Notes under the pieces: model-generated
Database searches by the model: none
What the model saw: only the letters and a program-made list of their open reading frames with translations
What the model was told of the DNA's origin: nothing
From: Kalymmatonema gypsitolerans NIES-4073
GTDB taxonomy: Bacteria; Cyanobacteriota; Cyanobacteriia; Cyanobacteriales; Nostocaceae
DNA length: 64,000 bases
Reading direction: 5' to 3'
Assembly (NCBI RefSeq): GCF_002368435.1
Contig: NZ_AP018264.1
Coordinates: forward strand, 124,001-188,000
Program-made: the position numbers and the translations under genes
In this document: positions 1 to 8,942 of the stretch, piece after piece
Numbering within the stretch: position 1 is the first letter of the stretch
Layout: the number at the start of each line of letters is the position of its first letter

Positions 1-2348
1 CAAATCCGCCTGACATCTAAATCATCTTCCTGATTTTTCTGCCATTGATAAAACTTCAACCATGAATTATCACGCTCATCTTTTCTCGCCTTATCCTTAT
101 CTTTGGCGAAAAATGAAGCAATAACTAAATCCCCTTTCAGCCGAATATCCGCCAACTCTGTTTCTATATTTTCGTAAAAATCGCGCTTGGCTGCATAATC
201 ATCTTCATCTAAATTGTGAATTCCATTGCGATAAAACTTCGCTTTCTCCATTGCTAGATTAAACAAAGGTAAGTTTGGGTCTTTATAAGTTTTGTCTTCA
301 TCCCAAGTAAACGTTTTAATTTGTTCAGAAGTTAACCCAACTAAAGAATCTCCCCACTTCAAAGCATGGTCTAAAAAAGTAAAAGGATGAGCCTTCGCCA
401 AAGTCGCCAACCACAAAGATAATTTAGCTAAATTCACCGCAAAGGGGTTTTTATCCACACCATACAAACACCGTTGCGCCACTAACCGCCGCGCATAAAG
501 CAACGGTTCTTCATCAATTGGAATTTCAGGTAATACGTTTTGCTTATTCCACGCTTCAACTAATTTTTCAGCCAACTGACGACAACTTTCGACCAAGAAT
601 GCCCCCGACCCCATCGCCAAATCACAAACTTTCAACTCTAAAATCTGCTCTGGTGTGGGGTTTTCTCCCAACGCTTCTAAAATCGGTCTGAGGGTTTCTT
701 TCACAATCGGCTCAGTCAATGCACGAGGCGTATAATGAGAACCACTCCGCCGCCGTTCTTCTCCCGGTTGCAAATACAGAGAACCCACAGACATTAAACT
801 TGGCGTTTTCGGTGATACCTTGCGTCCTAAAGCCGCCACTACATCCTCTGGTGTCCTCGCATCCTTTAACTCTGTTAGGGATTTACCAGTAACTTCGCAA
901 CCTGCAACATCCTTTAAATATTTAGCCCGTTCTCCCACCTTAGTTTTGAGAACTTCCTCAACACTGACAACAACTGTCACCGAAGATTTAGAACCTTTGG
1001 GTTTACTCCAAACACCGATGGCAGGACTACTTGCTCTTTCTACCTCGTAGCCCATAATTGCGGTATAGACGGAACCAATTTGCTCAACATCCAGAGAACG
1101 GTAAGACAGACGTTCTCCATCCAGTACCAGCAACCCTTGTAATACCCTGTGAATGACACCATCTGAAACGCGAGGGGGTTCAAGACTTTCCCCTGTTTGA
1201 TATTCTGTAGACTGGGGACGACCTTCTAAAAACGGATATTCATCTGGGTCAAATAGTTGCCCATGACGAGCAGGTAAGTACAAATCAGCATGACCGCCGC
1301 CGTCGTAAACCAAACGAAACAGACTCAGCAACCATGCCCAAGCACCATACCTCTGATCCATTGTATCCGGGTAGTTGCCTGCATCTTCTCGCAATCGCTC
1401 GTAAAGACCACTAACTGAGTAGTAGCGTGTATAAACTGCATCTTGAGACATCAGTCCCCGATCTTCAGCGTAAAGCAGGAACACCAACCGCAGCAAGATG
1501 GTAATTAATCCACCGTAAATATGCTGAGGCGCAGTAGTAGCAATGTCACCTATTAAGCCGCTTTTAGTAGTTGCATCTGCTATTTGGAAGCCGCGCAGTA
1601 AATCCCATAATGCCTCTAATACCTGCTCTGCTAGCTTTATAGAGACATCGTTTTGATATTTGCGGCTTTTTTCCAGGATTGCAGACAAACGGCGATCGCT
1701 AGGGACATTAAACAGTCGGTCAGCCGAGAGCAACATCTCCATTGCACCCAAAATCAGCCGCCCAGATACCTCACACATTGCCTGTACAGGAAAAGTCAGG
1801 TGTCCCGATGACTCCCCAAGTGGTGCATAAACCAAACGCAATTCTGTACCGTTGCACAACAGCCCAGTATAAACTTTCGTTTCTTTTAAAAGGCGCTCAA
1901 ACTTAGATTGGGGGCTGGCGTGCCAAGCAGTAGATTTACTATCCTCCGTGCCTGCGCTGTCAAGTTCAATACCATCAAAAAGCACCTGTACCAGCATCAT
2001 CCAGCCGCCATTAGGGTCGGGTACAGCATACGTGGGTGTCAAAACTTCGTTGTAATCTGGGAGTGCGATCGCTAATGACTCTGGACTGACAACTAAATCT
2101 TCTGGTTGCCAACCTAAAACATTGATAGCAAAAGCAGGAAAGTCGTCAATTCCAAAGGTTTCCTTGCCTATATCACCAGTCAGAGGTTCACGTCTGGCAA
2201 CTGTAGCGAGTGTTTGTTGCAGTTCCACCACGTTGCGATTAACCACAGCTTGGGCTGCTGACAATGCCGGCGGAGACACCACCAACCCCACAGGCTGGAG
2301 AAAGCCCAACCATTCTTTATGTAAGCGAATTTCTGGATCGTTTGCCAT
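1..2348 (-). CDS. drmMI: Eco57I-type N6-adenine DNA methyltransferase, DrmMI-like (3' end outside window)
   Basis: The minus-strand frame is open from an ATG at 2348 to the window edge, so about 780 N-terminal residues are visible and the stop is missing. The start has a GGAG Shine-Dalgarno 8-10 nt upstream and lies 14 bp after the SNF2 helicase stop. Around residues 590-605 there is the SAM-binding motif DLAMGSGAFLVES, followed by a block (YGVDKNPFAVNLAKLSLWLA) typical of Eco57I/PglX adenine methyltransferases. The NPPY motif should lie beyond the edge. Family knowledge: in class 1 DISARM this methylase marks host DNA and follows drmD in the same operon. The DISARM assignment is inferred from that pairing; a BREX-like or type IIG methylase is the alternative. 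Confidence 0.8.
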   Translation of the reverse strand, partial: MANDPEIRLHKEWLGFLQPVGLVVSPPALSAAQAVVNRNVVELQQTLATVARREPLTGDIGKETFGIDDFPAFAINVLGWQPEDLVVSPESLAIALPDYNEVLTPTYAVPDPNGGWMMLVQVLFDGIELDSAGTEDSKSTAWHASPQSKFERLLKETKVYTGLLCNGTELRLVYAPLGESSGHLTFPVQAMCEVSGRLILGAMEMLLSADRLFNVPSDRRLSAILEKSRKYQNDVSIKLAEQVLEALWDLLRGFQIADATTKSGLIGDIATTAPQHIYGGLITILLRLVFLLYAEDRGLMSQDAVYTRYYSVSGLYERLREDAGNYPDTMDQRYGAWAWLLSLFRLVYDGGGHADLYLPARHGQLFDPDEYPFLEGRPQSTEYQTGESLEPPRVSDGVIHRVLQGLLVLDGERLSYRSLDVEQIGSVYTAIMGYEVERASSPAIGVWSKPKGSKSSVTVVVSVEEVLKTKVGERAKYLKDVAGCEVTGKSLTELKDARTPEDVVAALGRKVSPKTPSLMSVGSLYLQPGEERRRSGSHYTPRALTEPIVKETLRPILEALGENPTPEQILELKVCDLAMGSGAFLVESCRQLAEKLVEAWNKQNVLPEIPIDEEPLLYARRLVAQRCLYGVDKNPFAVNLAKLSLWLATLAKAHPFTFLDHALKWGDSLVGLTSEQIKTFTWDEDKTYKDPNLPLFNLAMEKAKFYRNGIHNLDEDDYAAKRDFYENIETELADIRLKGDLVIASFFAKDKDKARKDERDNSWLKFYQWQKNQEDDLDVRRI

Positions 2349-2362
2349 TGTTTATACTCCCT

Positions 2363-5300
2363 CTAGCCGGAAATCGGCCATAAATAAATTACGCCGACTG
2401 GCTCAACCCGCACTGCTTTTACTTTGTAGGCGGCTTCAATTCGGGCTGGTTCTGAAATTAGTTCCACTGCGATCGCTTGAAGGCGTTTCTCCCAATGGCG
2501 ACGGTCTGCATCCAATTGGCGCTGTTCTTCTATGAATGGAAGAGACAACTGCACTGCCTTAGATTCTTCCTGACACTTGAGAATTCGCGTCTGCTGTTCC
2601 TCCAGAATGTTCTTCATCTCAGCAGCTTCTTTAGTACCCCGATTGGCCAGCTTTTTCTCAGCACTTTCAGCCAAAGCTGTAGCGCGGCGTTCCAGATGGG
2701 GAATTAATTCTGCTACATCTTGGGCAGCACTTTTTTTCAGTCGCTCTTTCACCGCTTCGGCAACTTGCAGCAAGTGAGGGGAAGCTAAGGAATTTTCCAG
2801 TAATTCCAGTACGTTGTCTTTGTCGCCTTCTCTTAAAGGTTGAAGTTTCTTGCGTCCTCGACTGATTGGGTCTGACCACTCTGCTGCGACTGCAATCACT
2901 TGGTCGTGTAAGCGAGAAGCCCGTTCCCCATATAGAGCTAGCCGTCCCAATGCAATCACTTTTGGCATTGGCTCATTAGTCAGACAAACACATGCACGAG
3001 TTAATTCATCATGCAAGAAACCTTGAGCTAAAAACCTGCTCAGTAGACGCTGGACAATTCTGTGTTCTAAATGCAGATGAACTACATCCCCATCTAAAGA
3101 CCCAGGATCTCGAAAGACTACAGGACGAATCGGTGCTTCTTTCCGCCATTCCCAAGGCTTTTGTCCGATTTTTCGAGGTGTTCTCAGGGTATCAAGTGTA
3201 GTTGACCATGTTGGATCTGCACCAGTACGCTGGTCGAGAGCCGGAATTGTCCAACGGGCAGTTACAGGATTGTTAGCAACCTCATTCACATCTACAGGGG
3301 CAAGTGTTGGGACTCCCAGAATTTCTAAAGAAGCAGAGATGGCATTACGGAAGTGGTGGTCATCTAGTCCCAACCAATCCCGTGATTCTTTCAACATTTC
3401 TTGTAAATTCTCGACTTGTTTAGTCAAATCCTGTTGGCGAAGTCTGGCTTGTTCCAGTTCCTCATTAATTACCTGGGTGTTGACTGTTTCCTTGTTATTG
3501 AGTTGTTCTGCTTTATTAATCGAATCGGCAAGATTATTTACTTCTTGGTGGCGAATCCCATTAGCCAGTAAGCGCGACACATTTCTTTCAACCACTGGTG
3601 CAAGGCTGCCAAGTTCTTGTTGAATCGTGGCTGTTTTCCGCACCAGTACATCCAATACTTTGTCTTCTGTGCGTTGCGGTAAGACAAAGTAATAACAATG
3701 GACAACAGGCGATCGCTGTAATTTGCGGTCAATCCGTCCATTGCGCTGTTCCATCCTCGACGGGTTCCACGGCACATCAAAGTGGAACAAGTCAGCACAG
3801 TTATTTTGGAGGTTTACCCCTTCTCGTGCTGCATCTGTGGCAATCAGGATTCGCAAGGGATGGCGTGCTGGGTCAGCGTTAAATGCACTTTTAATAGCTT
3901 CGCGGCGTTCTTCTCCAATGCCCCCGTGAAATACATCTATGCGTTCATGTTCGCGGTTAGAGCCAGCGATCGCACTTTGTAATTGCTGTTGTAAATAACG
4001 TTTAGTATCTGTATATTCTGTAAAGATAATTACTCGTCGTTCTAACCAAACAGCATTCGGTTGACCCAAATCAGGACAAAGATTTTGGCGAATCCACTCC
4101 ACCAGTTGTTGAATCCGCGGATCTGGCTGGTAGCGAGAGGAATTAGCTACATCTGCCATTTCATCTAAAATCGCTAATTCACGGGCTGTTTGTCCGGCAG
4201 CTTGCATACTAGCTGCTGCCATTTGAGCATCTTCTTCTGCTTGTACTTCCTCTTCAGAAAATTCAGCCCGTTCGTCATCAGCACCAGGGGATTCAAACAG
4301 CAACGGGAGACTGGCTTGATGTATGGAAGAACGGTTAACTGCTTGCTTTTCCATCCCCGTCCGATGCACCTTTAAAGTCCGAGCAAATGCCTCAATGGAA
4401 GACAAAAGACGCTTTTGTAGTGAAGTGATTACTAACATCGCCGTAGTCTGGGTAGACTTCGCTGCATCTTTGAGCTTTTCCTCACGCAGATTGCGATATT
4501 GTTGCAGCAATCGGGATAATTTGAGTTCGGGCGCGTCTTCTGGCAGGTTATCAATAACTATAGGAAGAACGTAGCGTTGGGGAAACTCTTCTCCGATCTC
4601 TCGTAAATCTTGTTTTAAGCGCCGCACCATTACAGTATCCAGCAACTTGCGATTACGAACGGGTACTCCTCGGCAGAAACGCTGGGGATCAAGAATTTCT
4701 AGTAAGGCGGCGAAGCTGTTGGAATGTCCATTGTGAGGAGTGGCAGACAAAAACAGCTTGTGTTCAAAACGCGGTGCTAAATCTCGAACAGTGCGTGTTA
4801 ACTGTGAATCCACAGCATATTTTGCACCACTCGCAGGTGCAGCATTATGAGCTTCGTCAAGGATGAGCATGGAAGCAGCCGCAAAATCTCCAAGCCAGTC
4901 CCGTAACGGTGCGGCATAGGTTTCATCTCGTAGCAAAGCGTGGGAAATAATGAACCGGGTGTGCGTCATCCAAGGGTTAATTCCGTAACCTCGTTCTTGA
5001 CGACGGGCAGCAATAAACTCACGATCTAGAATCATGAATGTGAGTCCAAAGCGACTCTCCATTTCCTCTTGCCACTGCCTTACCACTGATGGCGGACACG
5101 AGATAACGACTCGCCTAACTTTCTGCCGCATCAACATCTCACGCAGTATCAGCCCTGCTTCAATTGTCTTGCCCAGCCCTACATCGTCAGCAATGAACAA
5201 ACCGACTCTCGGCATCAGCAAAGCTTTACGTAGCGGCTCTAATTGATAAGCTTTGACTTCTATACCGGCTCGGTAAGGCGCTTGAAAAAGCTTGGCATCT

Positions 5301-5584
5301 GTGGAGGTTACACAATTCCACCGTAATGTGTGCAGGTAGGCAGAAAACAGACGCGGATTATCAAAACCTCGATTCGCTATGGAATCCCATGATGTCGCCC
5401 CTACGATTTTGGCATCTATTTCCCGTTCCCATAGGACTTCTAGCGATTCTCCTAACGCATCATCTTCTAAACAAGAAAGGCTAACTTTAGTGTCTTGCTC
5501 TGGAGACGGTTTCGACACAACTTCTTCTACAAGATATTGCCGCGAGCGCACGCGCACAATCTGTCCAGTTACAATGTCAGTCAC
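2363..5584 (-). CDS. drmD: SNF2-family helicase, DISARM DrmD-like
   Basis: A 1073-residue protein with a complete SNF2/HepA helicase core: Walker A DDVGLGKT at about 133-140, DEAH at about 243-246, SATPHNG at about 280-286, then ATDAAREGVNLQ and QRNGRIDRK in the second RecA lobe. A charged, partly coiled-coil C-terminal third follows. The start is GTG with AAGGGGG upstream. The length fits DrmD, and the methylase starts only 14 bp downstream, the order drmD-drmMI of class 1 DISARM. Role by family: ATP-driven DNA translocase that helps recognise and block incoming phage DNA. A generic RapA-like helicase or DpdE is less likely because of the methylase partner. Confidence 0.82.
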   Translation of the reverse strand: MTDIVTGQIVRVRSRQYLVEEVVSKPSPEQDTKVSLSCLEDDALGESLEVLWEREIDAKIVGATSWDSIANRGFDNPRLFSAYLHTLRWNCVTSTDAKLFQAPYRAGIEVKAYQLEPLRKALLMPRVGLFIADDVGLGKTIEAGLILREMLMRQKVRRVVISCPPSVVRQWQEEMESRFGLTFMILDREFIAARRQERGYGINPWMTHTRFIISHALLRDETYAAPLRDWLGDFAAASMLILDEAHNAAPASGAKYAVDSQLTRTVRDLAPRFEHKLFLSATPHNGHSNSFAALLEILDPQRFCRGVPVRNRKLLDTVMVRRLKQDLREIGEEFPQRYVLPIVIDNLPEDAPELKLSRLLQQYRNLREEKLKDAAKSTQTTAMLVITSLQKRLLSSIEAFARTLKVHRTGMEKQAVNRSSIHQASLPLLFESPGADDERAEFSEEEVQAEEDAQMAAASMQAAGQTARELAILDEMADVANSSRYQPDPRIQQLVEWIRQNLCPDLGQPNAVWLERRVIIFTEYTDTKRYLQQQLQSAIAGSNREHERIDVFHGGIGEERREAIKSAFNADPARHPLRILIATDAAREGVNLQNNCADLFHFDVPWNPSRMEQRNGRIDRKLQRSPVVHCYYFVLPQRTEDKVLDVLVRKTATIQQELGSLAPVVERNVSRLLANGIRHQEVNNLADSINKAEQLNNKETVNTQVINEELEQARLRQQDLTKQVENLQEMLKESRDWLGLDDHHFRNAISASLEILGVPTLAPVDVNEVANNPVTARWTIPALDQRTGADPTWSTTLDTLRTPRKIGQKPWEWRKEAPIRPVVFRDPGSLDGDVVHLHLEHRIVQRLLSRFLAQGFLHDELTRACVCLTNEPMPKVIALGRLALYGERASRLHDQVIAVAAEWSDPISRGRKKLQPLREGDKDNVLELLENSLASPHLLQVAEAVKERLKKSAAQDVAELIPHLERRATALAESAEKKLANRGTKEAAEMKNILEEQQTRILKCQEESKAVQLSLPFIEEQRQLDADRRHWEKRLQAIAVELISEPARIEAAYKVKAVRVEPVGVIYLWPISG

Positions 5585-6086
5585 TCGTGTCTGCCCCCTT
5601 GTAACTCGGCTGGTATTATCCCTCCTCTAATCATGAGAAACTCACTCCCCTAAACCCTTATGTCTAATGACTGGTTGGACTAGAGTGCTAATCTGCAACT
5701 ATACTTTTTTAGTAGCAGGTATAAAATAGTTTCTTAATCTATTCGAGTCTTAGCACCTGCTACATCTTATGAAGTATTTTTATATACGGCTATATTATTT
5801 AGCTAATTATCAAGGAAATTTTAAAGCTTTTATTTTATAAGCAATTTACAGACTATTTTTCTCAGAAGTCTTACGTAGATTAGTTCTCAAACTCAGGTCA
5901 ACATTAAAATTTTATAGTAATAACACTTAGTTTTTTAGAGTAAGCAATATTTTGTAGTACGACTTTGAGATAGCTTCCTTGGAGTAGCGAGCGCCTTATG
6001 CTTTGAGAATTTAACTCACGAAATTTCATAAATTCTCATTGTGGACGGATTCATTTTCGTTGATTAGCTCGATTCAAATGAGTATT
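5585..6086. other. AT-rich intergenic region upstream of drmD
   Basis: About 500 bp separate the drmD start from the stop of the next minus-strand gene. The segment is strongly AT-rich and no open frame is supported in it. It must hold the drmD promoter (read leftwards) and the end of the 6087-8757 operon. No convincing terminator hairpin was found. Confidence 0.5.
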
Positions 6087-6938
6087 TTATCGTTTAAAAA
6101 ATAACAACATCCCATGTGGATTATCTAAAGATACATCTTTATTACTATTGTGATTTTGCGATTCATCCCCTTGCAAATCTTGACTTGAAAGTGAGTACAC
6201 ATCAGTTGCAACAAGCTGATACCCTTGAGTATTGAAATAACCAACTAGTTTATCAGGCATTATATGAGATGCACCGTAATTTGGTAACAAATTATGTTCA
6301 ATTTTATCCTTATCTAAAATATTTAATTGCACAACACCTGTACGACAAAATATATCAAAATCAATCGACTCAACTAAGCCACTTGTAGTAATTTCTATTG
6401 AATCTAATTCCATCGCCAGTTGCTCTATACTTGCAAAATTCCGCGACCACGGGTTGCCCATTAAAAATAACCGTATCGATATTGCCTCCGGCTGTACCTT
6501 CACAATCTCAAGTAATGTTGTTGTAACCGCATTTGGTTGCAAGTAATCTAATACTCCATGAACCGAAACTAGCCGCAGGCTATTTGGAGCGTAAAGTTTT
6601 GTCAGTTCAAGTTCTGTTAGATTGCGATCGCAAAAATAATTTAACTGTAGATTTGGGTATTGGCTGCGTAAAGCTAAAAACTTTTCTGGCGGATTAGTAG
6701 CAATGTCGTAACAGTCGATTGTCGGAAGTTGGTAGCGCGTTAGGTCAACTCCTTCAAAACCAAAAAAAACTTCTCGCTCGGCAAAACCTGCACCCAAGAT
6801 AGCTACACTATCACCTTTACCTGAAAGAATGGCTTCCCAGGTAAGGGGATAAACATTAGCAGTAAGTTCTAAAAGCCTAGCTTTACTAATCTCTAGGATA
6901 TTGCCACTGCCCTTGTTTTCTAGGAATTTTACTGCCAT
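6087..6938 (-). CDS. Putative Rossmann-fold (methyltransferase-like) protein
   Basis: A 283-residue soluble protein without a recognised name. Residues about 40-60 contain VAILGAGFAEREVFF followed by a strand ending in DCYDIATNPP and, about 40 residues later, LVSVHGVLDYL. This spacing resembles motifs I, II and IV of class I SAM-dependent methyltransferases, but the acidic motif II and the glycine loop are atypical, so binding of SAM is only inferred. It is the last gene of a three-gene minus-strand run (8757 to 6087) with 14 and 20 bp gaps, so probably co-transcribed with the two upstream genes. It lies between the DISARM pair and the Dpd-like block. Confidence 0.55.
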   Translation of the reverse strand: MAVKFLENKGSGNILEISKARLLELTANVYPLTWEAILSGKGDSVAILGAGFAEREVFFGFEGVDLTRYQLPTIDCYDIATNPPEKFLALRSQYPNLQLNYFCDRNLTELELTKLYAPNSLRLVSVHGVLDYLQPNAVTTTLLEIVKVQPEAISIRLFLMGNPWSRNFASIEQLAMELDSIEITTSGLVESIDFDIFCRTGVVQLNILDKDKIEHNLLPNYGASHIMPDKLVGYFNTQGYQLVATDVYSLSSQDLQGDESQNHNSNKDVSLDNPHGMLLFFKR

Positions 6939-6952
6939 AAAACCTCACTATA

Positions 6953-7753
6953 TTATGAAATAATCTTGGGATGGTTGATTGGTGTAATGTCTTTACCTTC
7001 GCCCAAACGGTACACTTCCCTGTACCCGCCTATATCAATCTCAAAAAACCTATAACTCGTAGTAAACTGTGCCCACGCTGCTAAAGGATTAGTCTTGGGC
7101 AGATTTGTCGTTGCCTGGTAAGTGATTTCAAAACCTGTGCTACCATCTTGCTTAAACTTCTGTATAAAAATCTGGTAGTCTCTAGCGTGCCAAAAATCTG
7201 TGGTTCGACGACGCACTACATCTTGTGAGTCAGAACTCATTGCACGTGCTGCTGATGCGGACACGATCAATTGAAAATTGTCAGACATTCGTGTTAGAGC
7301 AAGTTTCTTGTCTGGATTTGAAAATACTTCATCAACAATTGGTCTGAGTTCAGGGTACAAAAAAGTTTCGGCAATGTAAAAGCCTGGAGACTCGCAGATA
7401 TTATCCTCAAAGTAGCGATCGCTTCCGGCAAGTCCATCACATTTGAAACGAACCGACTTTTGTAAGCTCGCAAAAATCAAGCTTTCGTATAACTTCTGCT
7501 GCGATGCTGGCGTTGCTGCAAGAATTTTGAATGCAGACCCACGCATCCCCTGAATTCCAATCAAAGCACAGGTACAGTTGAGAGACGCTGCCCACGTCGC
7601 TAGAAATTTTCGATAGTTAGTATAAAGTATTAATGCTTCCTGGTAGTCAGGAGCTTTAATTTTGAGTAAATGCTTTACTGGGTTCGGCTTAATCTCCCAT
7701 CCAGGTCTAGATAATAAAGTCCACAATGTTGAGGAATCTTCAATGGCATCCAT
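6953..7753 (-). CDS. Hypothetical protein of the 6087-8757 operon
   Basis: A 266-residue soluble protein that I do not recognise. It has no signal peptide or membrane segment and no obvious catalytic motif. It contains paired cysteines near residue 60 (NCTCALIG) and a motif FWHARDYQIFIQKF near residue 190. It sits 14 bp upstream of the methyltransferase-like gene and 20 bp downstream of the ribbon-helix-helix repeat protein, so the three very probably form one transcript. Its function may be linked to either neighbouring defence system, but nothing in the sequence decides this. Confidence 0.55.
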   Translation of the reverse strand: MDAIEDSSTLWTLLSRPGWEIKPNPVKHLLKIKAPDYQEALILYTNYRKFLATWAASLNCTCALIGIQGMRGSAFKILAATPASQQKLYESLIFASLQKSVRFKCDGLAGSDRYFEDNICESPGFYIAETFLYPELRPIVDEVFSNPDKKLALTRMSDNFQLIVSASAARAMSSDSQDVVRRRTTDFWHARDYQIFIQKFKQDGSTGFEITYQATTNLPKTNPLAAWAQFTTSYRFFEIDIGGYREVYRLGEGKDITPINHPKIIS

Positions 7754-7773
7754 GCATTTATCCCCTCAGCAAA

Positions 7774-8757
7774 TTAATGACAATTATTTGTCTGTCCGTT
7801 CCTGTCAAATCTCATGCGGGATATGAGTTCCTTCAGATGCGCTGGGTCTACACCAAACCTATGAGCAATGTCATACTCCTCATCTTCAGTTGGCGGTGCA
7901 TTTAGTGTCAGTAAATGCTCCAAAAACGGTTGCGACCCCCCTAAAGGCAAACCATCATCTGTAAAAGGTAACCTATGTTTGTGCATTGACTGCTCAAATA
8001 CCGCAGGGCGGGTATTTTGTAGCCACGCTACAACCTCACCAGGTTTTGGCGGATCTATCCCCAGTCGCTCGCATTCTTCTAATAACTCGTTTGATAATTG
8101 AGATTCTACTGTGGAGAGGCTGCGCGATCGCTCCACCAAATCTTGTAACCATTCCTGTAGTTTTCCTGTCTCTGGTAACTGCAAACCCAGCGTCTGACAA
8201 GCGGCGACAAATTCCTGTCCAATAACAGCATTAGTATATAACTGCCCCAACCAAGTAGCAAATTCCTCATTTTGAGGTAATTCTATGCCTTGTTCAAGGC
8301 TAAAATTTTGCAGTTTCTTTCCTAAACGAATTCTTTCTAAAAGCTTTGTACCAGTATCTTCTTCATCATTAATAATTTGAGGGTCATTTGACCCAAAAGC
8401 CATTTTGTCTAAAAGCCAAATAGCTATTTGTCCTGATTTTGGAGCTGATAAATTTAAAGTTTCACAGGCAATAAGCAGCTCAGTTCCCAAAGATGTAGAA
8501 CTTGCAAGCCACTCCTCTAAATTACCTGACCGAGGAACAGTAAGTCCCTTTTGAGATAAACCAACAAGCTCTAAACCCAAATTCACCAAGTTCCTAACTA
8601 CCATTGACAAGCTTTTACCCATTTCAGGTATTAGCTTCTCAATTTGACCCCGCGTATCAACATTAATATGGACTGTCACGCGGTCTTTCTCTGTATCTAC
8701 AGGACGACCGCGCTTTGAAGGTAGCTTCGGGTTTTGTTCGGGCTGTTGTTTACTCAT
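7774..8757 (-). CDS. Ribbon-helix-helix protein with five LP-x-G-x-x-x-WL repeats
   Basis: A 327-residue protein. The N-terminus has an AT-hook-like basic patch (KRGRPVDTEKDRVTVHINV) followed by a ribbon-helix-helix-like stretch to about residue 65, suggesting DNA binding. Five copies of a short module follow, with consensus LGL-x-LP-x-xG-x-LxEWL, at about residues 71-84, 101-115, 156-170, 190-204 and 232-246. The gene starts 66 bp from a 50-bp perfect palindrome (8823-8872) shared with the divergent gene at 8943, so autoregulation is plausible. It heads the three-gene minus-strand run. I know no family with this repeat layout. Confidence 0.6.
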   Translation of the reverse strand: MSKQQPEQNPKLPSKRGRPVDTEKDRVTVHINVDTRGQIEKLIPEMGKSLSMVVRNLVNLGLELVGLSQKGLTVPRSGNLEEWLASSTSLGTELLIACETLNLSAPKSGQIAIWLLDKMAFGSNDPQIINDEEDTGTKLLERIRLGKKLQNFSLEQGIELPQNEEFATWLGQLYTNAVIGQEFVAACQTLGLQLPETGKLQEWLQDLVERSRSLSTVESQLSNELLEECERLGIDPPKPGEVVAWLQNTRPAVFEQSMHKHRLPFTDDGLPLGGSQPFLEHLLTLNAPPTEDEEYDIAHRFGVDPAHLKELISRMRFDRNGQTNNCH

Positions 8758-8822
8758 GTTACTTCAGTCTATCGGAAGCACAAAGCATATTTGAAGCTTT
8801 TTTATACATAAAAGTTAATAAA

Positions 8823-8872
8823 CGTAACTATTTAGCAGTGTGAAAATATTTTCACACTGCTAAATAGTTACG
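8823..8872. promoter_or_regulatory. 50-bp perfect palindrome between divergent genes
   Basis: The 25-bp arms are perfect reverse complements with no spacer; the left arm begins CGTAACTATTTAGCAGTGTG and the centre is AAAATATTTT. It lies between the minus-strand gene starting at 8757 and the plus-strand gene starting at 8943, so it cannot be a terminator of either. An operator for a dimeric or multimeric regulator (for example the ribbon-helix-helix protein at 7774), or a cruciform site, fits best. Confidence 0.7.
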
Positions 8873-8942
8873 AAATGTAAATAAAACACATACATAATTA
8901 GTTGATTTGGTATTCTTCAATCAAAAGCACAAAAAAGTTGAG

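Noticed and set aside
2122-5630. Numerous plus-strand frames opposite the helicase
   Set aside because: They overlap a well-supported SNF2 gene on the other strand and have no domain signals.
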